From DATARH01 sp036264235 (lineage in GTDB: Bacteria; Pseudomonadota; Alphaproteobacteria; ATCC43930; CGMCC-115725): 32,867 bases of DNA. The notes beneath the pieces were generated by a model that did not search any database, was not told where the DNA came from, and was given only the letters and a program-made list of their open reading frames with translations. The position numbers were made by a program, and so were the translations under genes. This document shows positions 23,432-31,176 of this stretch, piece by piece (within the stretch, counting starts at the first letter, position 1; each line of letters opens with the position of its first letter). The stretch lies in contig DATARH010000004.1 in assembly GCA_036264235.1 (NCBI GenBank), positions 1-32,867 on the forward strand, written 5' to 3'.

Positions 23432-26400
23432 CGTTGCCTCCTGCGGCTTCGGGCAACAGATGGGCACCCTCCTCAGGTGATCCAAGCGCTTCGCGGCCGG
23501 ATGGCTGAGACGAGCCGGTCCCGGCGGTATTTTGCACAGCGTTTTCGGCCCCCGCAACCAGCGGTGCCGGTTCGTTGGCGGGCGGCGCCGGCTGCTCGCC
23601 GGGCGGCGAGTCGAGCAGCGGCTTCAGCTCCGGCTGCAGCGATTTCAAGAGCTGCACCGCCAGACCGCTGGTGAAGTGGTAGCGCGCCGCCTGGGCGCCC
23701 GGCACATAGGCAGTAACAGTGCCATAGAAGCGGTCGCCGAGATAAAACACAAAGGTCGCGGTGCGGTCGACCACCCGCGACGAACTGATGCCGCCGCCAG
23801 CGGCGAAATGATCGAACCGGTTGTCGCCGGTACCGGTCTTGCCGCCGACCACCAGCGGCGTGGCCTGCGCGTCGGTGTAGGTGCCGCGCAGGCGAGCCGC
23901 GGTGCCCTCATTGACGACGCTTGTCAGAGTCCGGCGCAAGGTGCGGGCGACATCGACCGACATCACGCGCTCCGGCTTGGCCGCGACCGCCATCTCGGTC
24001 TCGTAGGGCGTTCCCTTGGCGAATTCCAGCCGCGAGATGTCGACGGTCGGCTGGCGCACGCCATCGTTGAGGATGACGCCCATCAATTCGGCGAGCGCGT
24101 CCGGCCGGTCGCCCGAAGCGCCGATTGCGGTCCCGAGCGACGGCACGAGCCGCTGGAACGGATAGCCCATCTGGCGCCAGTTCTGCCAAATCTTCTCGAA
24201 AGCGTCCTGCTCCAGCAGGATGCGGATGCGCAGATCCTGTGCGTGTGCGCTGCCGTTGAAGAGCCAGTTGTACACGTCCGTGCGAACCTGCGCGCTCGCC
24301 GCCATCACTTCGACGCGCGTCGCGTCCGGATGCTGCTGCAGATAGCCGAGGAGCCATAATTCGAGCGGATGCACACCGGCAACATAGGCGCGGTCGACGA
24401 GCGGCATCTTTTCGGTCGGTGCATTGAGGTACAGGTCCCAGACCTTGGCATCATCGAGCGCGCCGCGCGGCAGGTGCGATTCGAGGAACTCGCGCAGATC
24501 GGCAACACGCGCGTCGGGATGCAGCGACATGTAGACGGCGGCCAGCCGCTTCGGCATCGGCCGCATCCGGCGAACCAGCTGGTTCAGCGCCTCATTCGCC
24601 GGCAGGCCGTGGAAGTCCTTGTAGAAGCGGCCGAGATAGCGCCGGCTCTCGGTATCGGCGAACCGGTGCAGATACTCGTCACGCTCCGGCGCATCCGGAT
24701 TCGCCAGTACGGCCGGAAGACGCCGGCCGCCCGCATTGCCGTAGTAGGTCGTGATGTCCTGCAGAATGCGGACAAAAGAGAGGTTGACCGAATGCGCAAA
24801 GGCCTGGGTGACGGTCGGGCTTTCGAAGTTTTCGCTGTCCTCGAAATTGCCGAATCCCTGGACGCCGCCGCCGGTGAAGAACGAGCCGGGCGATCCGGAA
24901 TAATGCCGCTCCATCGCGGCGTCGAGCATCGGCTGCAGGCTGTGGTCACGCGCTTTTGCCAGATAGGACGCTGCCCATGCGGTCAGCGGGTCCGGCGCCG
25001 CGGCAGCCGTTTTCATCAATTCCTTGGGCGGCAGGTTCGCCAGCTTTCCGTGCAGCTCCTCCATGATACCGAGGTAGGTACCGAGCGTGCGCAGCTTGGC
25101 GGTCGAGCCGAGTTGCAGCTTGGCGCCGGAATTGATGTCGAACGGCTGGTTCAGGCTGTCGGCGTGGATGCGCAGCAGGTTGCGGCCGTTGGTGTGCTCG
25201 TACAGAACGAAGCTCCAGGTCACCTTGCTGGGATCGGCGTCGCCCAGCAGCTGGTGGCCGATCATGCCGCGCTCGCGCAGCACTTTGGGATCGGAGAGGT
25301 GCTGCAGCACATTGGCGACCCGCTCCTGCGCCGCGGTGTCGACCGAAGTGTCGATCCGCAAATCGAGCCGGTCCAGCGGGTATAGACTGGGCAGGTGCAG
25401 CCACGTCATCAGCTTGGCGCGCGCCTCTTGCGTCGACTTGCGGTCGACGAAAGAGACTGTCTGCATCGGCGGCGGCGCGGGACGGAAGCGGAGCGGAGCG
25501 GCCAGGGCTGCATCGCGCAAATGCTCGTCGATGACGCCGTTCTCATTGAGCAGCCGCAGGTGCTTGTCGGTCAGAGCGTTCAGCGAATAGTGATCGCTGA
25601 GCAAATAGTAGCTGGGGCCGCGGTCGGCGAGCAGCAGGCTCAGCACCTGCCGGTAGATCTCTCCTTTGCGCGCCCATTCGGCTTGGGTGCGCGGCGTCGA
25701 ATTCAGGATCCGGTTTGCCTCGGCAAAATCGGTGCCGAACCAAACCCACAGCGCGTCCGGCAGCCCGATCACTTCACCGTAGCCGGGGCGTGAGCTCAGC
25801 GGTGTCGAGTTCAGGTAATCGGTGACGATCTCGCGCCGCCGTTGCAGCGTATTACGCCCGCCACTGTACACGCGCGCCGACGCGGTCACCATCTGCCGCA
25901 GCTTCTCGCCGACCCGCTCGGTGCGTCCTTCCGGCGAATGACGAAACTTCTCGATCTGGGTCGCGAGTGTGCTGGCGCCACCAACCTTGAGATGGGGCAC
26001 CACCAGCCCGCCGACCCTGCCAGCCACCGCCAGCGCAAACCGGTTCCACTCGATCGCGGCGTTGCGGTTCGGCGTCTTCGGGTCGAACAGATAGCGGTCC
26101 TCGACGAAGACGAGACTGTTGACGATCAGCGGCGGGATTTGCTGGAAGTTGCCATAGACCCGCTCCGGCACATGCGCATCGTAAATCTGCTCACCGCCGC
26201 GGTCGTAGATCGTCAGCCCCGCGCGTGCCTTTTCCGGATAGACCGGGAACGCGCCTTCGGAGACGAACCGGTCGAGGCCGGGCGACCAGCGCGCCTGCCT
26301 TTGCACCGCGAAGCCGTGCTGATCGAGCAGCGAGATGAACTGCGGCAATTCCGAATAGCCAAGCCGATCGTCATAGGGGCCGCCCGCCGGAAAGTGGACC

Positions 26401-27029
26401 GTATCGCTGGGGCCGGGCTGCACCGCGTAGGCGAGGCGGTGATTGAGCCGCGTGAAGAATGCAGCCTGCAACGTCGAGCTGCCGATTTCTTGTTCGGCAG
26501 CCCAGCCGAGGGCCCCCAGCACGACAAGCGCCAAAAGCCAGCGACCGACGGTCGCGTAGCGCGGCAAATCAAACCAGCAAAACCGACCAGTCCAGCGCAT
26601 CACCGCCCACAACACGAACGTCAACTGCAGACCAAGCCATCCCAGCAGCCGTGAGACTCGAGGCGTCAGCCACACCGCGGACCGCCAGAGGCAGCGGAGC
26701 AGCGCCCCGATACTCAGAAACAACACGAAGCCGAGCAAACCGAATTCGATCGCTACCGCTGCGCTCGCACGCGCCAGCCACCATGCGCAGAGCGCGAACC
26801 CGCGCGCCGCCAAGACCAAGTATGGGAATAGCCAAACCGCGGCCGCCTCGGTGCCATCCAGAACGGCCGCCGTCGCGGTCAACAACCAGTGGATAGCGAT
26901 GCGTAGCCATCGCACCATGGTGGCCGGCGCCCGCCGCCGCATTCTGCGGAAATGACTGGGACCGCGACGGTTTCGATCAGGCGCATTGAATCGCGCCAAA
27001 CGTCCCCATACCGTATCGGCAATGGCCAT
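23388..27029 (-). CDS. Very large bifunctional penicillin-binding protein (GT51 + transpeptidase)
   Basis: The product has 1213 residues. An N-terminal region with about five hydrophobic segments (roughly 41-58, 62-84, 90-115, 128-146, 163-178) replaces the single anchor of normal class A PBPs. A divergent GT51 domain follows: FVEDRYLFDP with E310, GGASTLATQIEKF (350-362), REIVTDYLNSTPL and LWVWFGTDFAEAN. The transpeptidase motifs are intact: S642-x-x-K645 (GSTAK), S747-V-N and K1064-T-G. Between SVN and KTG lie about 315 residues, roughly twice the usual distance, largely helical with HPDAR and QQHPDATRVEVMAA repeats. The C-terminal tail (after about 1140) is Pro/Ala/Gly-rich. It should polymerise and cross-link peptidoglycan. 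The start has only a weak ribosome-binding site; M38 is an alternative. Confidence 0.9.
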   Translation of the reverse strand: MAIADTVWGRLARFNAPDRNRRGPSHFRRMRRRAPATMVRWLRIAIHWLLTATAAVLDGTEAAAVWLFPYLVLAARGFALCAWWLARASAAVAIEFGLLGFVLFLSIGALLRCLWRSAVWLTPRVSRLLGWLGLQLTFVLWAVMRWTGRFCWFDLPRYATVGRWLLALVVLGALGWAAEQEIGSSTLQAAFFTRLNHRLAYAVQPGPSDTVHFPAGGPYDDRLGYSELPQFISLLDQHGFAVQRQARWSPGLDRFVSEGAFPVYPEKARAGLTIYDRGGEQIYDAHVPERVYGNFQQIPPLIVNSLVFVEDRYLFDPKTPNRNAAIEWNRFALAVAGRVGGLVVPHLKVGGASTLATQIEKFRHSPEGRTERVGEKLRQMVTASARVYSGGRNTLQRRREIVTDYLNSTPLSSRPGYGEVIGLPDALWVWFGTDFAEANRILNSTPRTQAEWARKGEIYRQVLSLLLADRGPSYYLLSDHYSLNALTDKHLRLLNENGVIDEHLRDAALAAPLRFRPAPPPMQTVSFVDRKSTQEARAKLMTWLHLPSLYPLDRLDLRIDTSVDTAAQERVANVLQHLSDPKVLRERGMIGHQLLGDADPSKVTWSFVLYEHTNGRNLLRIHADSLNQPFDINSGAKLQLGSTAKLRTLGTYLGIMEELHGKLANLPPKELMKTAAAAPDPLTAWAASYLAKARDHSLQPMLDAAMERHYSGSPGSFFTGGGVQGFGNFEDSENFESPTVTQAFAHSVNLSFVRILQDITTYYGNAGGRRLPAVLANPDAPERDEYLHRFADTESRRYLGRFYKDFHGLPANEALNQLVRRMRPMPKRLAAVYMSLHPDARVADLREFLESHLPRGALDDAKVWDLYLNAPTEKMPLVDRAYVAGVHPLELWLLGYLQQHPDATRVEVMAASAQVRTDVYNWLFNGSAHAQDLRIRILLEQDAFEKIWQNWRQMGYPFQRLVPSLGTAIGASGDRPDALAELMGVILNDGVRQPTVDISRLEFAKGTPYETEMAVAAKPERVMSVDVARTLRRTLTSVVNEGTAARLRGTYTDAQATPLVVGGKTGTGDNRFDHFAAGGGISSSRVVDRTATFVFYLGDRFYGTVTAYVPGAQAARYHFTSGLAVQLLKSLQPELKPLLDSPPGEQPAPPANEPAPLVAGAENAVQNTAGTGSSQPSGREALGSPEEGAHLLPEAAGGNDGHGARSHYRPRSQ

Positions 27030-27223
27030 TTTGCTACGCTCGTTCTTCCTCGGTGCGATCGGTGCCGGACGGCACCTGGACAGGATTTTGGGCAGTCAAA
27101 TGCAACCCCCAGCCGCAAACACCTCGACGGCGATAAGTGATCCGTCGCAGAACTTCACGATTGTGCCGATACAACCCTACGTTTGGTGTGCCGCGTCCCC
27201 TTGACATCTGCAGGAGAGCGTCG

Positions 27224-27805
27224 GTGAGGCTCGGTATCGTTTCCGACCTGCACTGCAACGTCGCGGGTTTGAGCGAAGCCTTGCGCCTGATGGGCGACAT
27301 CGACGAGTTGCTATGCCTCGGCGACAGTATCTGGGAGTACCGGTTTTCGAACGAAATCGTGCGTCTGCTGCGGGACCGGAAGGCGCAGGTGATCCTCGGC
27401 AACCACGAAGAAGGTTTCTTCGGGCCGCAGGGCGCCCGCGCGCGGGCCCGCCACGGCGTCGACCCGGAGCTGATGGGATGGCTGGCGGCGCGACCGCACC
27501 GCATCGAACGGGAGATCGCCGGAAAACAGCTGTTGCTAGTGCATTCCACCCCATGGGAGCCGCGCGGCGCGTACATCCATCCGGAAAGTTCGCAGCTCGC
27601 CCGCTTCGCCGAAGCCGACGCCGATGTCGTGCTCTACGGCCATACCCACCAGCAGGTCGTCCGCCGCTTCGGCCCTGTGCTGGTGATCAACCCGGGCTCG
27701 GCCGGGGATGCCCGCGACAGCCGCAACGGTCGGCAGCTCAGCTGCGCCGTGCTCGATCTCGCCAGCGACGAGGTCGAGATCATCGACTTCCCAGACCCGC
27801 AATGA
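27224..27805 (+). CDS. Calcineurin-like metallophosphoesterase (YfcE/MJ0936-type)
   Basis: The 193-residue protein has the full metal-site set: D8 and H10 (VSDLHCN), D34 (LGDSIW), N60 and H61 (LGNHEE), H107 (LLVHSTP), H140 and H142 (YGHTHQQ), then the NPGSAGDARDS loop. This small single-domain form resembles YfcE-like phosphodiesterases that cleave phosphodiester or cyclic nucleotide substrates in vitro; the natural substrate is unknown. GTG 27224 is chosen because AGGAG lies seven bases before it and the first residues form the first strand. The stop overlaps the MaoC-like start (ATGA). The gene is divergent from the large PBP gene with about 194 bases between. Confidence 0.9.
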   Translation: MRLGIVSDLHCNVAGLSEALRLMGDIDELLCLGDSIWEYRFSNEIVRLLRDRKAQVILGNHEEGFFGPQGARARARHGVDPELMGWLAARPHRIEREIAGKQLLLVHSTPWEPRGAYIHPESSQLARFAEADADVVLYGHTHQQVVRRFGPVLVINPGSAGDARDSRNGRQLSCAVLDLASDEVEIIDFPDPQ

Positions 27806-28263
27806 CGAAGCCGGTGCGCTATTTCGAGGATTATCGGCCAGGACTGGTCGTGACCGCCGGCCCGCTCCGCGTCAGCGAGGCCGAGATTCTCGAATTCGCC
27901 CGCCGCTACGATCCGCAGCCGATGCACACCGACGCCGAAGCAGCCCGGGTCGGCCAGTTCGGCGGGTTGATCGCGAGCGGCTGGCACACCGCGGCGCTAA
28001 TGATGCGGCTGGTCGCGACCGAATTCCTGTCGCCGGAATCCGGCCTCGCATCGCCTGGCATCGATGAATTGCGCTGGCTGAAGCCGGTACGGCCCGGCGA
28101 CGCCCTGAGCCTGCGCGCTACCGTCATCGAAGCGCGGCCGTCGCGCTCGAAGCCCGATCAGGGCATCGTCCGCAGCCTGGCCGAAATCGTGAACCAGAAC
28201 GGCGAAGTCGTGATGACGCTGAAGCCGATCAGCATCATCCGCTGCCGCCCTCCCGGCGAATAA
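27802..28263 (+). CDS. MaoC-like (R)-specific enoyl-CoA hydratase family protein
   Basis: The 153-residue hot-dog-fold protein starts with FEDYRPG and has the hydratase motif YDPQPMHTD with D37 and H42, followed by GQFGGLIASGWHTAALMMRL, the usual helix and strand of MaoC dehydratases. ELRWLKPVRPGDAL and the final MTLKPISIIRC also fit. Such enzymes add water to trans-2-enoyl-CoA, giving (R)-3-hydroxyacyl-CoA, and can act in fatty-acid or polyhydroxyalkanoate metabolism; the exact substrate is unknown. Its ATG overlaps the metallophosphoesterase stop, indicating coupling. An inverted repeat about 30 bases after the stop may end the transcript. Confidence 0.9.
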   Translation: MTKPVRYFEDYRPGLVVTAGPLRVSEAEILEFARRYDPQPMHTDAEAARVGQFGGLIASGWHTAALMMRLVATEFLSPESGLASPGIDELRWLKPVRPGDALSLRATVIEARPSRSKPDQGIVRSLAEIVNQNGEVVMTLKPISIIRCRPPGE

Positions 28264-28292
28264 CAGAGAAGACTTTTAGTTAAAATAGAGCG

Positions 28293-28312
28293 GCCAATTT
28301 CCGAGAATTGGC
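28293..28312. repeat. 7-bp inverted repeat in AT-rich intergenic region
   Basis: GCCAATT and AATTGGC form a perfect 7-bp stem around TCCGAG, about 30 bases after the MaoC-like gene and about 120 before the first coiled-coil gene. It could be an operator or a transcription-ending hairpin. GGAAAATCTT follows, so the T-run is poor. Confidence 0.4.
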
Positions 28313-28328
28313 GGAAAATCTTAACCAA

Positions 28329-28343
28329 TTAACATTGCGTTAG
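28329..28343. promoter_or_regulatory. CtrA-like box upstream of the first coiled-coil gene
   Basis: TTAA-CATTGCG-TTAG has the half-site spacing (7 bases) of the alphaproteobacterial cell-cycle regulator CtrA, TTAA-N7-TTAA, with one mismatch. An extra TTAACC begins at 28321, eight bases earlier. AT-rich islands like this stand out in this GC-rich window. It lies about 90 bases ahead of the start codon. Binding is unproven, and short TTAA motifs do occur by chance. Confidence 0.35.
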
Positions 28344-28430
28344 GCACAGGAGGGGAGCACGGTTTTGCCATCGCAAGCTCTTTTATTTAGGCCCTGTGAC
28401 TCAGTCGCAAGGTTAAATGGGGGCCAGGCG

Positions 28431-29108
28431 ATGAGCAGTTCGTTCGAATGGCTGGAACTCGAAACCCTGTCGCGTGATATAGCGACCCTTGAAGACCGCT
28501 TGCACGCGGCAAGATCGACCAAAAACCACGGATTGATGCGGCTGCTCGAACAGCAGCTCAGCCAAGCCAAGAGCCGGCGTCCCATTATCCTGGAAGCAAT
28601 CACGCGGCACGCGGCGCACTCGGCCGCGCCGCCGACGGTCAAGACGGCAAAGCACAAAAAACTTGCCCCAGTGCTGGTCGAAGATCCCGCAGTCGAGGAC
28701 CCCTTCGCAACGCCGCAACTAGCGCCGCAGGAGGCCTCGATGGAACCTGCGGAGGACAGCACCGCAGTGGTCGTGCAGGCGATCGCCGAACCCGAACCCG
28801 AACATCAACCCGACGAAGGCGACAGCTGCGCATCCGTCGTCGTTCCATTTTCCGCTTCCACTGAAGGAGCCCGCACGATGTGGGATCAACTGACGCCCGA
28901 TCACCTCGAAAAGGCAAAAAATGAGCTCGCCCGCCGGCGCGCCGAGATCGTGAGCCGACATGCCCAAGAGCTGAATGCGCTGCAGGCCGAACACGACGAG
29001 CTCGAAGCGTTGAACCAAGCGATCGACACATTTGCCCGCAAGTTCAGCACACTCGCGACTGGCAGCGAGGTGGTGCAGATCGAAGAAGGCCAGCGCATGC
29101 GGGGCTAG
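28431..29108 (+). CDS. Coiled-coil protein A of a tandem paralogous pair, unknown
   Basis: The 225-residue cytoplasmic-looking protein has no signal peptide and no membrane segment. Residues 1-60 form a conserved helical head beginning SSSFEWLELETLSRDIATLE. Residues 61-148 are an acidic, proline-rich, low-complexity linker. Residues 150-216 form a charged helical, probably coiled-coil, tail with ARRRAEIVSRHAQELNALQ and FARKFSTLATGSEVV. The same head and tail recur in the next gene, so the two arose by duplication. I recognise no domain. ATG 28431 follows a G-rich ribosome-binding site, and it matches the paralogue's MSSFEW start, which fixes it. Preceded by an AT-rich region with a CtrA-like box. 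Confidence 0.78.
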   Translation: MSSSFEWLELETLSRDIATLEDRLHAARSTKNHGLMRLLEQQLSQAKSRRPIILEAITRHAAHSAAPPTVKTAKHKKLAPVLVEDPAVEDPFATPQLAPQEASMEPAEDSTAVVVQAIAEPEPEHQPDEGDSCASVVVPFSASTEGARTMWDQLTPDHLEKAKNELARRRAEIVSRHAQELNALQAEHDELEALNQAIDTFARKFSTLATGSEVVQIEEGQRMRG

Positions 29109-29122
29109 CTCCCGGTAGAGGG

Positions 29123-29146
29123 TCCGCGCCGGCAACCCGGCGCGGA
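29123..29146. terminator. Strong hairpin after coiled-coil gene A
   Basis: TCCGCGCCGG and CCGGCGCGGA form a perfect 10-bp stem around the loop CAAC, 14 bases after the stop codon. There is no T-run after it, so it may act as a Rho-independent-like pause, protect the mRNA end or separate the two paralogues' transcripts. Confidence 0.5.
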
Positions 29147-29184
29147 TAGGAGCGACGCGGGTCCCGGAATTATGACTCCGCGTC

Positions 29185-29204
29185 ACATATTGTTACATAT
29201 TGTT
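29185..29204. repeat. Tandem 10-bp repeat upstream of coiled-coil gene B
   Basis: ACATATTGTT occurs twice in direct succession, followed by AAGAAC. The period equals one helical turn, so two protein monomers could bind side by side on one DNA face. It lies 115 bases before the gene B start in an unusually AT-rich patch and may mark its promoter region. Confidence 0.6.
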
Positions 29205-29318
29205 AAGAACTATCCGGTATTCCCATTCTCGGCATCGCCTGCGGCCAGCGGACGGAACGATCCGCCACGGCCAATGGCGATGTGAGGCTACCGACGCACC
29301 TTTCACACAGGGCTTGCA

Positions 29319-29939
29319 ATGAGCTCCTTCGAATGGATTGAACTCGAGTCGCTCTCCCTCGAAATCAGCAACGCAGAACTCCGCCTCACCGAGGCATTGT
29401 CCGGTGAGCTTTTTCACATCGCCAAAGACATCGAAACGCAGATCGCCAACGCCAAGGCGCGGCGCGAGCACATCCTCGAATCGATTTCGCAAAACACCGC
29501 ATCGAGCTTGATTAAGCCCAACGGCCAGTCTGGAACCGCGCTGCCCGAAGAAGGGGCGGTCTGGACTGAGAATGCACGGCACGCCGAAGATAATTTTGGC
29601 CCTTTCGAAGCCGCGGCCATGGAACCGAGCGAGATCGCTCCGACCCTTTCCGGTTCGGACGACACGGCAGCTCCGCTTGCGACAGAAGAGCCGGACCCGG
29701 CTTGGGAGCGGCTGCCCGTAGTCCTGGAACGGGCCAGGCGGGACATCGAGCGCCGCCGTACCGAAATCCTTGCGCGGCACGCCGAAGAGCTGAAGGCGCT
29801 CGATGCCGAAGACCAGGAAATCGACGCCCTCGAGCGGGCGCTGGAGGCGTTCGCAAGGAGGTTCAGCCGGCGACCCACGGGCGCCGAAGTGGTGCGGCTC
29901 GATCAGGAGCGCGATCTCCGCATGCACGGGCATATCTAG
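29319..29939 (+). CDS. Coiled-coil protein B of a tandem paralogous pair, unknown
   Basis: The 206-residue protein is a paralogue of the preceding gene. The head (1-60) begins SSFEWIELESLSLEISNAEL. The variable middle (about 61-125) is acidic with Ser, Pro and Thr. The tail (about 128-206) has IERRRTEILARHAEELKALD, AFARRFSRRPTGAEVVRLDQ and a basic end. The shared elements are FEW-x-ELE-x-LS, RRR-x-EI-x-x-RHA-x-EL, FAR-x-FS and G-x-EVV. There is no signal peptide, membrane segment or known domain. AGGG lies seven bases before ATG. It has its own upstream region with the tandem repeat, so it is probably expressed separately from gene A. Confidence 0.78.
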   Translation: MSSFEWIELESLSLEISNAELRLTEALSGELFHIAKDIETQIANAKARREHILESISQNTASSLIKPNGQSGTALPEEGAVWTENARHAEDNFGPFEAAAMEPSEIAPTLSGSDDTAAPLATEEPDPAWERLPVVLERARRDIERRRTEILARHAEELKALDAEDQEIDALERALEAFARRFSRRPTGAEVVRLDQERDLRMHGHI

Positions 29940-30096
29940 GGACCCATCGTAGCGTCGGGCACGCGCCCGATCTTCCTCGGGGCCGCGAGGCCGCCGCGCA
30001 AGAGCCCGCGCGGCTTGCCTTGGCGGCGAACTTCATGGTTCGATCCAGGCACCGATTTAAGCCGCGCCGCCGCCTGGCGCCGCCCTGGAGCTAGCT

Positions 30097-31155
30097 GTGA
30101 CCGACAGCATCATCGTCGATACCGCGACGCGGATTTTTGCCGATCTGTGCGAGCCCGCGACCATCAACGCGGCCGAGGAAGGCAAGTGGCCCGAGGCGCT
30201 GTGGAACGCGCTTGAGGAGAACGGGCTGACCCTGACTTGGGTGCCGGACGATCTCGGCGGCGCCGGCGCCGAGATGCTCGACGGCTTCGCGGTGTTGCGC
30301 GTCGCCGGTCGCGCCGCCGCGCCGGTGCCGCTGGCCGAGACGTTGATGGCGGGCTGGCTGCTGGCGCAGGCCGGGATCGAGGCACCGGCCGGGCCGATGA
30401 CGATCGCGCCGGTGTATGCCGACGGCAATATCGAGCTCGGCCCCGACGGCAAATTGCGCGGCCGCGCCCGCGACTTGCCGTTCGCGCGCGTCGCAAAGCA
30501 CGTCGCCGTGCTGGCGCGGCAGGGCGGGGGCTACAGCGCCGCGCTGGTCGAGGCCGCCGGCTTGAACATCCGGCAGGACAAAAGCCTCGCCGGTGAGCCC
30601 AGCGACACGGTGTCGTTCGACGGCGCCACTGCGACCGCCGCGAAGCCCGCCAATGGTCTCGATCTCGCCGCGCTGGTGCGGTTCGGCGCGGCGGTACGCA
30701 CACAGCAGATGGCCGGCGCCCTCGAACGCATCCTCGACCAGTCCGTGCAATGGGCGCTCGACCGGGTGCAGTTCGGCCGGCCGATCGGAAAATTCCAGGC
30801 GGTACAGCACAACCTCGCGCAATTGGCCGGCGAGGTCGCCGCCGCGGGGTCCGCGGCCGACGCCGCCGCCGAAGCGATCGCCGAGCGCGGCATCAACGGC
30901 AACGCAGTCGACAGCGACGTCGCGGTCGCCAAAATCCGGGTCGGCGAGGCGGCCGGCACCGGCGCCGCGATCGCGCATCAGGCGCACGGGGCGATGGGCT
31001 TCACTTACGAGCATTCGCTGCATCAATCGACGCGCCGGCTGTGGACCTGGCGCGAGGAATTCGGCAACGAACGTGCCTGGGCGCGACGCCTCGGCCGCAT
31101 GGTCGCGGCGCAGGGCGCCGACCAGCTGTGGCCGTTCATCACCCAGGGATCCTAA
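30097..31155 (+). CDS. Acyl-CoA dehydrogenase family protein (shorter, divergent member)
   Basis: The 352-residue protein has the acyl-CoA dehydrogenase order: helical N-domain (ALWNALEENGLTLTWVPDDL), a small beta middle domain that is shorter than usual, and a helical C-domain with ALDRVQFGRPIGKFQAVQHN, AHQAHGAMGFTYEHSLHQ and TRRLWTWREEFG. The middle domain lacks the clear substrate-binding segment GLSEP...GSD seen in its neighbour. Such divergent, short members often pair with a normal-length one as a heteromer in sterol, pimelate or aromatic-acid breakdown. It starts at GTG 30097 with GGAG seven bases upstream. The next gene begins 21 bases after its stop. Confidence 0.88.
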   Translation: MTDSIIVDTATRIFADLCEPATINAAEEGKWPEALWNALEENGLTLTWVPDDLGGAGAEMLDGFAVLRVAGRAAAPVPLAETLMAGWLLAQAGIEAPAGPMTIAPVYADGNIELGPDGKLRGRARDLPFARVAKHVAVLARQGGGYSAALVEAAGLNIRQDKSLAGEPSDTVSFDGATATAAKPANGLDLAALVRFGAAVRTQQMAGALERILDQSVQWALDRVQFGRPIGKFQAVQHNLAQLAGEVAAAGSAADAAAEAIAERGINGNAVDSDVAVAKIRVGEAAGTGAAIAHQAHGAMGFTYEHSLHQSTRRLWTWREEFGNERAWARRLGRMVAAQGADQLWPFITQGS

Positions 31156-31176
31156 CAACGCGATCGTGAGGGCGTA

